Positions 33,117 to 40,704 of a stretch of DNA of 64,000 bases are shown here, one piece after another. The position numbers and the translations under genes are program-made. The first letter of the stretch is position 1, and every line of letters begins with the position of its first letter. The stretch is from Amycolatopsis tucumanensis (GTDB lineage Bacteria; Actinomycetota; Actinomycetes; Mycobacteriales; Pseudonocardiaceae): positions 24,883 to 88,882 of the forward strand of contig NZ_JAKGSD010000034.1 in NCBI RefSeq assembly GCF_021654135.1, given 5' to 3'. A model generated the notes under the pieces. The model worked only from the letters and a program-made list of their open reading frames with translations, searched no databases and had not been told where the DNA came from.

Positions 33117-35695
33117 CCGGCGCCGAGGCAGAGGAACGGGCGGCGCAGCGGATCGGCGGCGGTCGCGTGCGCCAGCGCCAGCGCCGGGGAGATCCCGGAC
33201 GCGAGCCGCTGGTGCAGGTCGGTCATCGCCTCCGCCGCCGCCCGGTCGCCCACCCGCGCGATCGCCCCGACGATCGTGCGGGACCCGCTCGCCAGCAGCG
33301 CGCCGGCGAACCCCAGCGCCTCCTCGCCGGGCCGGATGTGGCTCATCGCCAGCTCGCACGAGGCCAGCACCACCCGATCCGGCGGGCGCCGCAGCCGCGC
33401 GGTCTCGTGCGCGAACAGCGGCCCGTCGACCAGTTCCAGCCGCGAGAACAACGCGTTCGCCGGTTCGTGCGCGCCGTGCGCGACCAGGTGCGCCAGGCCC
33501 GACCCGTCGAGCGCTTCCAGCACCGCCGAACTGGTCGCCGCCGGTCCGTCGACCAGCGTCGCCGACGGGTAGACCGCGCGCAGCTGCCGCACCTCGCCGA
33601 TCGCGCCGGGCACGTCCGGCCCGCCGACCAGCACGACCGGGTCGATCAGCTCGCGGCGCATCGCGGTCACCCACGCGGTCGCCGACGGCGCGATCGACAG
33701 CGGACGGCCACGCAACGATGGCAGCGCAGGCCACGGCAGCGCGTACAGCGGCCCGGTCGGCACGATCACCAGCTCACGGTCGCCGATCGCGTCCGCGAGC
33801 GGCCGCACGACCCGCTCGTCGAGCAGCCGGGCGCGCTTCTCCGCGGACGCCGTGACGGCCGCGACCAGTGGCGGCGGCAGGTGGTCCGGGGCCAGCGCGT
33901 TCAGGTCGGCGTGCAGCTGCTTGGTGATCTCCACGACCTCGTCCAGCCCGCCCAGCCGTACCAGCCGGAACCGGCCGTCCCGCACGACCACCGCGGACAG
34001 CTCGCCGTCCTGGCCGATCAGGCTGACCAGCACGCGGTCGCCCAGCTCGGTGGCCACCTCCTCGGGTGAGCTTACCGGGCGGGGCCTGCCCCACGGGCTG
34101 GTGTACCAGCCGAGGCGGCCAGCCTCCCGCTGCAGCCGGGTGTAGCGCTGCTCCAGCGCCGCCACCGGCCTGCCGTCGAGGCGGTTCTGCTGCGCGAGCC
34201 GCTGCACCTGGCGCATCTCGGTGATGAGCCGGGCGAGCACCGGATCGTCGATCGCGGGCAGCGGCTCGTACCGGTAGACCTGCGCGCGCGTCCGCTCCTG
34301 CCAGGCGAACAGCCTGCGCGCGCCGGCGTGGCCGCGGGTCGTGCCGAGCACCAGCCCCACCGCGAGACGGCCCAGCTCCTGGCCGTGCACCGCGGTCCCG
34401 CACACCAGGTCCAGCCCGCCCATCCGGTCGCGCACGCGGCTCAGCTCGGCGAAGCCGCTGCGCGCCTGCGCCAGCGCCGCACGCGGACGGCCGGTCGCCA
34501 CGGCGAGTTCGGCCCGGCACAGCCGGAGCAGCATGACGTGGTCGATCGGCGTGGTGCGGCGCGGCCGCGGCACCCGCGCGAGCAGCTCCTCGGCCGCGCC
34601 GACGTCCCCACGGCGGAGCAGCAGCCGCACCGCGAGCAGCCGGGCCACCGCCGCTTCGTCCCGCAGCCCCAGTTCCGCGAGGCGGTCGGCGTGCCCGGTG
34701 AGACCCGTGACGAGCCGCGCCGGCGGGCGGCGCGTGCCGCCGAGGACCTCAGTGGCGTCGGCACGCAGCCGGGTCAGCGCGGCGACCGCCGCCCAGCGTT
34801 CGTTGCCGCGCCGGAGGAACCGCCGACGCGCGAGCTCGGCCAGCTCGCGGGCCCGGCCGTGGTCGTTGTCGAGGATCGCGGCCGCGGCGCGGGCGACCTC
34901 GGCCTCGGCGATGTCCTGCACGTTGCGCGTCGCATACAGCTCGGGCAGCACCTCGTCGAGGTGCCGCGCCGCGTCCTCGGCCAGACCGGCGACGAGCAGC
35001 GCCCTGGCCTGGTCGACGCGCAGCCGGGCGAGCCAGCCGGGAGCGGCGTCCTCGTAGATCCGCGCGGCCTGCTCGTAGTGCCGCAACGCGCCGGGGATGT
35101 CGCCGAGGAGCTGCCCCTGCTCGCCCAGCAGGTGCCGGACCTTGCCCTCCAGCCGGGTCAGGCCGTGCTCGGTGGCCAGTTCGAGGCAGCGCCGCAGGTC
35201 CGCCAGCGCCGCCGCGGGCCGCTGCAGCTCGACGTTGATGTTGGCGCGGTTCATCAGGTTGCGGGTCAGCGACAGCGCGTTGTCGTCGGCCTCGTTTTCC
35301 AGCACCGGCAGGATCTCGTCGAACAGCGCCAGCGCTTCGGACAACCGGCCGATCCGGCCGAGCACCAGCGCGCGCTGGGCGCCGACCAGCGCACGCAGGA
35401 CCCGCTGTGGCGGCCCGGGCGGCAGCCGATCGGTCAGCCGCAGGGCGTCGTCGAGGTGGCGCAGGCCGGCCGCCGCCGAGCCGGTCTCGGCCTCCGACAT
35501 CGCGAGGCCGAGCAGGACCCGTGCCCGCAGGGTGATCCACTCGACGTCGTCCGGCCCGTCCGCGAGCACCCGCAACGCGCGGTTGAACAGCCGCACCGCC
35601 TCCACGTTGCGGAAGTTGCCCGCCGCGTCCGCCGCCCGCCCGCGCAGCGCCGATGCCCGGCCCAGCGCACGCCGGGACTCACGCTGAGCTGACAC
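33113..35695 (-). CDS. TPR-CHAT caspase-like protease
   Basis: An 860-residue protein. Residues 1 to about 450 are degenerate TPR helices (AVRLFNRALRVLADG, AALADLRRCLELATEHG, GALRHYEQAARIYED). A linker with WQERTRAQVYR follows. The C-terminal CHAT domain has LVIVPTGPLYALPWPAL, catalytic His740 in HLVAHGAH and Cys780 in LASCELAMS. CHAT proteins are clan CD cysteine proteases; TPR-CHAT forms cleave a partner after activation. GTG start at 35695. It is last in an operon after a 160-residue unknown and a sigma factor, suggesting it cuts one of them. No membrane segment or signal peptide. Confidence 0.88.
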   Translation of the reverse strand: MSAQRESRRALGRASALRGRAADAAGNFRNVEAVRLFNRALRVLADGPDDVEWITLRARVLLGLAMSEAETGSAAAGLRHLDDALRLTDRLPPGPPQRVLRALVGAQRALVLGRIGRLSEALALFDEILPVLENEADDNALSLTRNLMNRANINVELQRPAAALADLRRCLELATEHGLTRLEGKVRHLLGEQGQLLGDIPGALRHYEQAARIYEDAAPGWLARLRVDQARALLVAGLAEDAARHLDEVLPELYATRNVQDIAEAEVARAAAAILDNDHGRARELAELARRRFLRRGNERWAAVAALTRLRADATEVLGGTRRPPARLVTGLTGHADRLAELGLRDEAAVARLLAVRLLLRRGDVGAAEELLARVPRPRRTTPIDHVMLLRLCRAELAVATGRPRAALAQARSGFAELSRVRDRMGGLDLVCGTAVHGQELGRLAVGLVLGTTRGHAGARRLFAWQERTRAQVYRYEPLPAIDDPVLARLITEMRQVQRLAQQNRLDGRPVAALEQRYTRLQREAGRLGWYTSPWGRPRPVSSPEEVATELGDRVLVSLIGQDGELSAVVVRDGRFRLVRLGGLDEVVEITKQLHADLNALAPDHLPPPLVAAVTASAEKRARLLDERVVRPLADAIGDRELVIVPTGPLYALPWPALPSLRGRPLSIAPSATAWVTAMRRELIDPVVLVGGPDVPGAIGEVRQLRAVYPSATLVDGPAATSSAVLEALDGSGLAHLVAHGAHEPANALFSRLELVDGPLFAHETARLRRPPDRVVLASCELAMSHIRPGEEALGFAGALLASGSRTIVGAIARVGDRAAAEAMTDLHQRLASGISPALALAHATAADPLRRPFLCLGAG

Positions 35696-35738
35696 GTGGT
35701 CTATCTGAGCACATCCGCGGGCCGGGGGGAGCAGCCGG

Positions 35739-36221
35739 TCAGAGGACGACCGCGGGCGTGACGACGGTGCGGCGGCTGCTGGCCCCGCCGACCGAGATCA
35801 CGATCTGGGTGGTGCCGCGCGGCACGTCGTCGAGCACGAACCGGCCGCCCTCGTCGGCCACCGTCGACGACGAGCCGTGCTCGGCCACCCGCACCTCGAC
35901 CCCGTGCGCGGCGGCGGGCACCAGCCAGCCGTCGATGCGGTGGCAGTGCCCGACCCTGGTCAAGTTGATCATCACCGTGAGATCGCTGACCGTGAACGTG
36001 ATCGTGCCCTCGTCGGTGATGCTGCGGACGCCGGCCAGCGCCGGGTCGGCCCGCTCCCACTGCGCGATCTCGAAGTCGAGGTTCTCCAGTTCGAGGGCGA
36101 ACTGCACGCGCTCGACCAGGCCGTCCGGGGGCGGGTCGACGGCGGCCAGCACCCGGCCCAGATCGGCCAGCAGGTCTTCGTCGCCGGGGTGCGCCCCACC
36201 CCCTGGCAGATTGTCGTTCAT
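35739..36221 (-). CDS. Unknown protein with carboxypeptidase-regulatory-like C-terminus, between sigma factor and CHAT
   Basis: A 160-residue soluble acidic protein. Residues 1-60 are helical (DLLADLGRVLAAVDPPPDGLVERVQFALELENLDFEIAQWERAD). The rest is beta-rich, and its end resembles a carboxypeptidase regulatory/Ig-like strand set (ADEGGRFVLDDVPRGTTQIVISVGG). The ATG at 36221 overlaps the sigma stop (ATGA). Its place between a sigma factor and a CHAT protease makes it a candidate anti-sigma or protease substrate. That role is inference only; no zinc-anti-sigma HxxxCxxC motif is present. Confidence 0.78.
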   Translation of the reverse strand: MNDNLPGGGAHPGDEDLLADLGRVLAAVDPPPDGLVERVQFALELENLDFEIAQWERADPALAGVRSITDEGTITFTVSDLTVMINLTRVGHCHRIDGWLVPAAAHGVEVRVAEHGSSSTVADEGGRFVLDDVPRGTTQIVISVGGASSRRTVVTPAVVL

Positions 36222-36838
36222 ACGCTGCCCCCTTCGATGTCCAGCAGTTCGCGCATCGTCTTCAGGCAGCGGCCGCGGTTGGGTCCGATGCTGCCGCGCG
36301 GCATCTGCAGCGCTTCGGCGACGAGCCGGTACTCGGCGCGACCGGCGAGCACGGTGAGCCGCAGCAGTTCCTGGCACCGCTGCGGAAGCCTGCGGAAGGC
36401 ACGCCAGAGCCGCTGGTCACGCTCGGTGCGCAGCACCTCGGCCTCGGGCGCGGGCTCGGTGCTCGCCACGGTCTCGGCCAGTTCGTCGGTCAACGGCACC
36501 GGCGGCGGTTTCCGCCCGCGCACGCGCTGCGATTCGTGCCGGGCGGTGACGACCAGCCAGCCGGCGAGCGCCTTCGGCTCACGCAGCCGGTCGAGGTGGC
36601 TGACCAGAGCCAGCCACACGGTCTGCACCACGTCCTCGGCCGAGTGGCTGTCCAGCCCCTGGCCGCGCGCCACGTTCCACACCAGCGGGGTGAGCTCGGC
36701 GACCAGCCGGTTCAGCGCGCGTTTGTCCCCCGCCCGCGCCGCGGCCAGGCACGCCTCGAACAGCTCCGGTCCGCGGAGTCCCTCCCAGGACGGATCCGCC
36801 TCGGCGGTCCTCGCTTCCGTCACCGCGTTCGCCCCCAC
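36218..36838 (-). CDS. ECF-like sigma-70 family RNA polymerase sigma factor
   Basis: A 206-residue sigma factor. Region 2 is about residues 38-105 (LNRLVAELTPLVWNVARGQGLDSHSAEDVVQTVWLALVSHLDRLREP…WLVVTARHE), and region 4 about 145-200 (FRRLPQRCQELLRLTVLAGRAEYRLVAEALQMPRGSIGPNRGRCLKTMRELLD). There is no region 1.1 or 3. GTG start at 36838. It is first in the operon with the 160-residue protein and CHAT. The element AAAC-N9-TGTGTATCTGGCG lies 73 bases upstream and recurs before the papain gene, suggesting autoregulation. Confidence 0.88.
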   Translation of the reverse strand: MGANAVTEARTAEADPSWEGLRGPELFEACLAAARAGDKRALNRLVAELTPLVWNVARGQGLDSHSAEDVVQTVWLALVSHLDRLREPKALAGWLVVTARHESQRVRGRKPPPVPLTDELAETVASTEPAPEAEVLRTERDQRLWRAFRRLPQRCQELLRLTVLAGRAEYRLVAEALQMPRGSIGPNRGRCLKTMRELLDIEGGSV

Positions 36839-36911
36839 TTCGCGTGGTTCTCCTCGGGTCAGCGCTAGGCAGTATCTCCGGCTCCGTCACCGTGCAGAGC
36901 ACGAAGGCGGA

Positions 36912-36937
36912 CGCCAGATACACAACATCACTCGTTT
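36912..36937 (-). promoter_or_regulatory. Shared promoter-like element upstream of the sigma factor
   Basis: On the minus strand AAAC (36937-36934), nine bases, then TGTGTATCTGGCG (36924-36912). Exactly the same bases and spacing occur at 39204-39179 before the papain gene. It lies 73 bases from the sigma start codon. The layout (A-rich -35 with AAAC, GC-containing -10 about 17 bases on) suits an ECF-type promoter. Confidence 0.6.
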
Positions 36938-37266
36938 GGAGCAGTCACGGCGAGCACGAACGTGACGGAGCGGCGCGGCTCCACCTCCCACGGCCGCGCC
37001 AGCTCCGCCCGGAGCAGGTGCCGGCCGGGCTCGACGACGTCGAGCGCCAGCCGGCGCACACCCCCCTCGCCCGGTGGCCCCTCCCCGTGGGCCACCTCCC
37101 TGGACCGGACGTGCTCGTCCGCCACCACGCGGACCGCGTCCGGCAACCGCCAGCGCCACCGGTAACCCGACGCGCGGACCTCCGGCAGGCGCAGCTCCAC
37201 CGTGTCCCCCACGTGGAGCCGCGCCGTCTCCCCCGAATCCGCCTGTGCGAGCCGGATCTGTGTCAC
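36928..37266 (-). CDS. Chagasin-type cysteine protease inhibitor (I42)
   Basis: A 112-residue protein with the three I42 inhibitory loops in recognisable form: the first as ASGYRWRW in place of NPTTGY, a Gly-rich GEGGVRR loop, and RPW in ELARPWEVEP. Family members are tight inhibitors of papain-like C1 proteases. The GTG at 37266 has GGGGAG upstream. No signal peptide, so it acts in the cytoplasm. It is third in an operon whose first gene is a papain-like protease, its obvious target. Its last 10 bases overlap the sigma-operon promoter element on the same strand. Confidence 0.82.
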   Translation of the reverse strand: MTQIRLAQADSGETARLHVGDTVELRLPEVRASGYRWRWRLPDAVRVVADEHVRSREVAHGEGPPGEGGVRRLALDVVEPGRHLLRAELARPWEVEPRRSVTFVLAVTAPNE

Positions 37267-37338
37267 TGGAAGCTCCCCAGGGTGGCGGTGGCCGGCGGCC
37301 CCCTCGGCTGCCGGCCACCGCCGGTCTGCGTGCCGTCG

Positions 37339-37962
37339 TCAGACCAGGATCTGGTCGATCTGCCCGGCGGCGTTCTCGTGGAAGGACACCGGCAGCCCGT
37401 GGTTGCGGGCCAGCAGTGCCAGCGTCGTCAGGGAGCTGCGCCCGTCCGCGGTGGCGGCGAGCCGCTTCCAGCCCAGGCCCGCGATGTCCACCCAGACGCC
37501 CGGGTTGGCGCTCGTCGACCACAGCCGCGCGACCTGCCGGTTGTGCACCCAGACACCCTGCGCCTGCGGCGCGGGGTGGGCCGGCGTGCCGTTGCCGTTC
37601 GGCGGGGTGTTCGGGTCGTAGACCCCGCTCGGGGGCGGCGTGTTGGGGTCGTAGACACCGGTCGGCGGCGGGGTGTTGGGGTCGTAGACACCCGTCGGCG
37701 GCGGCGTATTGGGGTCGTACACCCCCGTCGGCGGCGGCGTATTGGGGTCGTACACCCCCGTCGGCGGCGGCGTATTGGGGTCGTACACCCCCGTCGGCGG
37801 CGGCGTGTTCGGGTCGTAAACCCCCGTCGGCGGCGGGGTGTTCGGGTCGTAGACGCCGGCCGGGCCGTCGGAGCCGGGCGTCTCCCTGGTCAGTTCGGCG
37901 AGTTCGGCGTTCGGGTCGTCCTGCGGGCCGGAGTCCGGCGTCTCGCTCTTGCTCGTGGTCAT
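37339..37962 (-). CDS. Proline-rich repeat protein with papain-shared C-terminal domain
   Basis: A 207-residue protein. Residues 1-35 are acidic and low-complexity. Eight copies of an 11-residue unit, GVYDPNTPPPT, span about 36-123. The last 64 residues form a small domain (LWSTSANPGVWVDIAGLGWKRLAATADG…) that aligns with the papain gene's C-terminus. ATG at 37962 has GGGGAG six bases upstream. The papain gene ends 14 bases before it. The repeats look like a flexible linker or display/scaffold; each could also be a protease site. No family recognised. Confidence 0.8.
   Translation of the reverse strand: MTTSKSETPDSGPQDDPNAELAELTRETPGSDGPAGVYDPNTPPPTGVYDPNTPPPTGVYDPNTPPPTGVYDPNTPPPTGVYDPNTPPPTGVYDPNTPPPTGVYDPNTPPPSGVYDPNTPPNGNGTPAHPAPQAQGVWVHNRQVARLWSTSANPGVWVDIAGLGWKRLAATADGRSSLTTLALLARNHGLPVSFHENAAGQIDQILV
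37595..37863. repeat. Eight 33-bp in-frame tandem repeats
   Basis: Eight units with exact 33-base spacing, measured from the GTCGTA core at 37615 to that at 37846, each encoding GVYDPNTPPPT or a close variant. The central copies are nearly identical at DNA level, with synonymous differences toward the ends, indicating recent expansion or homogenisation. Confidence 0.9.
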
Positions 37963-37975
37963 GCTTCGCTCCCCA

Positions 37976-39121
37976 TCAGTAGGTGGTGGCAACCTTGGTC
38001 AGCACGCCCTGGTCGAGGAACGGGCTGACGGGATGCCCACCCGCCCGAGCCTCGGCGAGCAGCGCGAGCTGACGGCTCACGCCCGCGGCGTCCCCCGCGA
38101 GCCGGACCCAGCCCAGCTGCTCCAGGCACACCCATTCACCGGCACCGGCCGAGAACAGGCGCAGCGCGCGCTGCGGCGGTAGCCACGCGCGCAGGGTGAC
38201 CCCGGTGCAGCCGAGGGTCGTCGGCCGCGGTTCCGGGTAGTCCTCGATGAAGGCCTCGCCGTAGGCGATCCGGAAGAACCCGCCCTCACCCCAGTCGGTG
38301 CCCCAGGAGTTCTTGCCGATCCAGCAGTTCTGCTCGTCGTCCCAGCCGATGAGCGCGACGCAGTGCCCGCCGTTGCTCTCCGTCGTGGTGGCGCGGTAGA
38401 TGCCGCCGGTGTAGTGGAAGAAGTCGTCGTAGATCACCATGCACGCGGTGACCGGGCCGTAGCCGTAGATGTGGTGCTTGATCGCGGCCGGGTCCTGGGT
38501 CAGGTCGACGACGCCCTCCGCACGCGCGACGCGGTTCACCCAGTTCGGGTGCAGCGCGCCGGCGCCCTCGTCCGAGTAGGGCCAGTAGTCCTCGAAGGTG
38601 ACGCCCTTGGCCGCGCAGTCCCCCATCAGGTCGTCCGGCCAGGACCCGGTGTCACCCGGCTTGCGGTGTCCCGGCGCGAACCCGAAGAACAGGTGCGCCT
38701 CCGACAGGTCGAGCCGCATGCCGGTGTTGCGGCGCGTGTAGGCGGCGGTCCCCTCGAGCGCCGCGATGGTGCCGAACGCGCTGCAGGACCCCGATTCCCC
38801 CTGGTCCTTCACCGGCGTGACGTAGCTGCGGCCGCACACGTCGCGGAGGTCGAACTTGGCGGGCAGCGTGCTGCCCGGCGCGTGCAGCGCGGTGCACGGC
38901 TGGCCGGCGGCCCCGAGCGCGACCTCGAGCATCCGCCCCGGCAACTCGGCCCGGGCTTCCACTTCGGCCGCGCTCGGGGCCGGCACCCCCAGTCGCACCC
39001 TGCGCGACTCGCCCGCCAGCCGGCTGAGCACCGTCTCCCCCGCCTGCCACGGATCCCCCATCGTGGCAAGGGAATCGCGCACGGCGCGGATTTCCTCGGC
39101 GAAGGGCCGGGGAGAGCTCAT
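37976..39121 (-). CDS. Papain-family (C1A-like) cysteine protease, intracellular
   Basis: A 381-residue protease with the full papain triad: Cys113 in DQGESGSCSAFG, His253 in NGGHCVALIGWDDE and Asn271 in IGKNSWGTDWGEGG. The residue after Cys is Ser instead of the usual Trp. Residues 1-85 may be a pro-like or regulatory region; no signal peptide is visible. The last 60 residues (RLFSAGAGEWVCLEQLGWVRLAGDAAG…) match the repeat protein's C-terminus. The ATG at 39121 has a perfect GGAGG. It is first of an operon with the repeat protein and a chagasin-type inhibitor. Confidence 0.9.
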   Translation of the reverse strand: MSSPRPFAEEIRAVRDSLATMGDPWQAGETVLSRLAGESRRVRLGVPAPSAAEVEARAELPGRMLEVALGAAGQPCTALHAPGSTLPAKFDLRDVCGRSYVTPVKDQGESGSCSAFGTIAALEGTAAYTRRNTGMRLDLSEAHLFFGFAPGHRKPGDTGSWPDDLMGDCAAKGVTFEDYWPYSDEGAGALHPNWVNRVARAEGVVDLTQDPAAIKHHIYGYGPVTACMVIYDDFFHYTGGIYRATTTESNGGHCVALIGWDDEQNCWIGKNSWGTDWGEGGFFRIAYGEAFIEDYPEPRPTTLGCTGVTLRAWLPPQRALRLFSAGAGEWVCLEQLGWVRLAGDAAGVSRQLALLAEARAGGHPVSPFLDQGVLTKVATTY

Positions 39122-39178
39122 GCGTTCCTCCAGTCGGTGTGCAACCAGCCAACGCCCCCTATGACGCGGGGAGGCCCT

Positions 39179-39204
39179 CGCCAGATACACAGCGACAGAA
39201 GTTT
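39179..39204 (-). promoter_or_regulatory. Shared promoter-like element upstream of the papain operon
   Basis: Minus strand AAAC (39204-39201), nine bases, TGTGTATCTGGCG (39191-39179), 57 bases from the papain ATG. Bases and spacing are identical to the element before the sigma factor, while the nine-base spacers and the flanks differ. Confidence 0.6.
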
Positions 39205-39243
39205 TTCCAAAGCACCTGGTCGGCGGCGGCCGGTTTCACCCGA

Positions 39244-39969
39244 TCAGCCCAATGCGACGGCCTCCGCCAGCTTGTCCGCCCACAGCCGGTAGCCGGCCGG
39301 TCCGGGGTGGAACCCATCCGCGGCGAACAGCTCCGGGTCGACCACCTCGCGCGGCACCGGGCAGTGCGTGACCCCCGGCAGCTCCGCGAGCGTCGCCGCC
39401 GCCGCGTCCAGCGCCTCACCCCGCAGGCCCAGCACAAGGCGCAACGGCTGCGGCAGCGACGGGAACGCGGCGAGCGGCGGGACGCCGGCCAGCAGCACCG
39501 GGACCGGCCCGAGCGCCCGTCGCGCCGTCACCACCAGTTCCAGCAGGTCGCGTCGGTAGCGGGCGGGTGAGCGCATCTCGATGGTGTCGTTGACGCCGAG
39601 CGCCACCACGACCAGGTCCGCCCGCTCCCGGCACGCCTCGCCCAGCAGCTCCGTCCGGACGGTGCGCGCGTTGGCGCCCGTCCGCCCCGCCACGCGCCAG
39701 TCGATCCCGCGCCCCAGCCTGCGGGCCAGCGCCGCGGCCAGCTGCCCGGTCAGCGCCTCCTCGTGCGTCTCCGCGCCGACGCCATCCACAGTGGACTCGC
39801 CGATCACCTGCAACCGCAACGGGTCCGGCCCGGGCGCCGAGCCCCGCAGCGGTCCGGACGCGCCCGGCAGCCGCGGTGTCGTCCGGCGCACGTGCAAGCC
39901 CTGGGCGACCAGCACCGGGGCGAGTCCGACGGTGGCCGCGAGAGTCAGGGCAGCACGTGAAGTTGACAC
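39244..39969 (-). CDS. SGNH/GDSL-like hydrolase
   Basis: A 241-residue esterase/lipase-like hydrolase. Block I is VIGESTVDGVGA (GES in place of GDS) with the nucleophile Ser near residue 59, block III is VALGVNDT, and block V is DGFHPGPAGY. An N-terminal hydrophobic stretch (AALTLAATVGLAPVLVAQG) may be an uncleaved anchor or signal. GTG start. It ends ten bases away from the NAD(P)-binding gene running in the same direction. Substrate unknown. Confidence 0.85.
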   Translation of the reverse strand: MSTSRAALTLAATVGLAPVLVAQGLHVRRTTPRLPGASGPLRGSAPGPDPLRLQVIGESTVDGVGAETHEEALTGQLAAALARRLGRGIDWRVAGRTGANARTVRTELLGEACRERADLVVVALGVNDTIEMRSPARYRRDLLELVVTARRALGPVPVLLAGVPPLAAFPSLPQPLRLVLGLRGEALDAAAATLAELPGVTHCPVPREVVDPELFAADGFHPGPAGYRLWADKLAEAVALG

Positions 39970-39978
39970 CCGTTCACA

Positions 39979-40614
39979 TTAGCCCTTGGCGATCGACACG
40001 GCCATCCTCGTCAACTCCGGATCCGCGGCCGCGCGCAGCACGTAGTCGGCCAGGTCGGCACGGGAGATGGTGAAGCTGCCGCGCACGTTCCCCCTGGTCT
40101 CGCTCGCGATGTGGCCGGTGTGACGGCCGTCGTTGAGCTTCGGCGGGCGCACGATCGTCCAGTCGAGCCCGGACTCGATCACCCGGCGCTCCATCTCGCC
40201 CATGTCGGCGTACCCCTCGCGCAGCATGCGGATCAGCAGCGGCTTGACCACCAGCCGCGTGAACCACCCGTCCCCCTCGCGGTGCATGCCGCTGTTGCTC
40301 ACCACGACCAGCCGTCGCACGCCGGCCGCCGCCATCGCGGTCATGATGGCGCTCGTCCCGTCCCGGCAGATCACGCTCGGCCCCCGGTCGCGGGGGCCCA
40401 GCGCGGACAGCACGGCCTCGCGGCCGGTGATGGCGGGCACCAGCGAATCCGCGTCGAACACGTCCGCGGTCACGACCTCCAGCCGCGCCTGCGCCGGCAC
40501 GTCCAGCCGCGCCGGATCACGCACCACCGCCGTGACCTGGTGACCCGCGGCGAGCGCCTGCCGCACAACCTCCACACCCGTCCCGCCGGTCGCGCCGAAC
40601 ACCGTCAGCTTCAT
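39979..40614 (-). CDS. NAD(P)-binding atypical SDR (NmrA-like)
   Basis: A 211-residue protein with an N-terminal cofactor motif FGATGGTGVEVVRQAL and the NAD(P)H-binding NmrA-like layout (VVVSNSGMH, IVRPPKLNDG). Members are flavin/biliverdin reductase-like or redox sensors. The ATG at 40614 has GGGAGGAAAC upstream. It is divergent from a TetR regulator with an operator between them, so it is probably repressed by that regulator. Confidence 0.85.
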   Translation of the reverse strand: MKLTVFGATGGTGVEVVRQALAAGHQVTAVVRDPARLDVPAQARLEVVTADVFDADSLVPAITGREAVLSALGPRDRGPSVICRDGTSAIMTAMAAAGVRRLVVVSNSGMHREGDGWFTRLVVKPLLIRMLREGYADMGEMERRVIESGLDWTIVRPPKLNDGRHTGHIASETRGNVRGSFTISRADLADYVLRAAADPELTRMAVSIAKG

Positions 40615-40625
40615 GTTTCCTCCCT

Positions 40626-40671
40626 GGTTAGTGTTCACTCACCTGCTATGGTGGGTGAGCACTCACTAACC
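40626..40671. promoter_or_regulatory. TetR-type operator between divergent genes
   Basis: A long inverted repeat: GGTTAGTG (40626-40633) and CACTAACC (40664-40671) as outer arms, with inner CTCACC and GGTGAG segments. It lies between the NmrA-like gene and the TetR gene, where an autoregulating repressor would bind. Confidence 0.7.
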
Positions 40672-40704
40672 GTCAAGCGAGCACTGAGAGAACGCTGAGG
40701 ACGC

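Noticed and set aside
37595..37863. Regular 33-bp repeats as a CRISPR array
   Set aside because: The units are directly adjoining with no spacers and stay in frame, encoding GVYDPNTPPPT; no cas genes are near.
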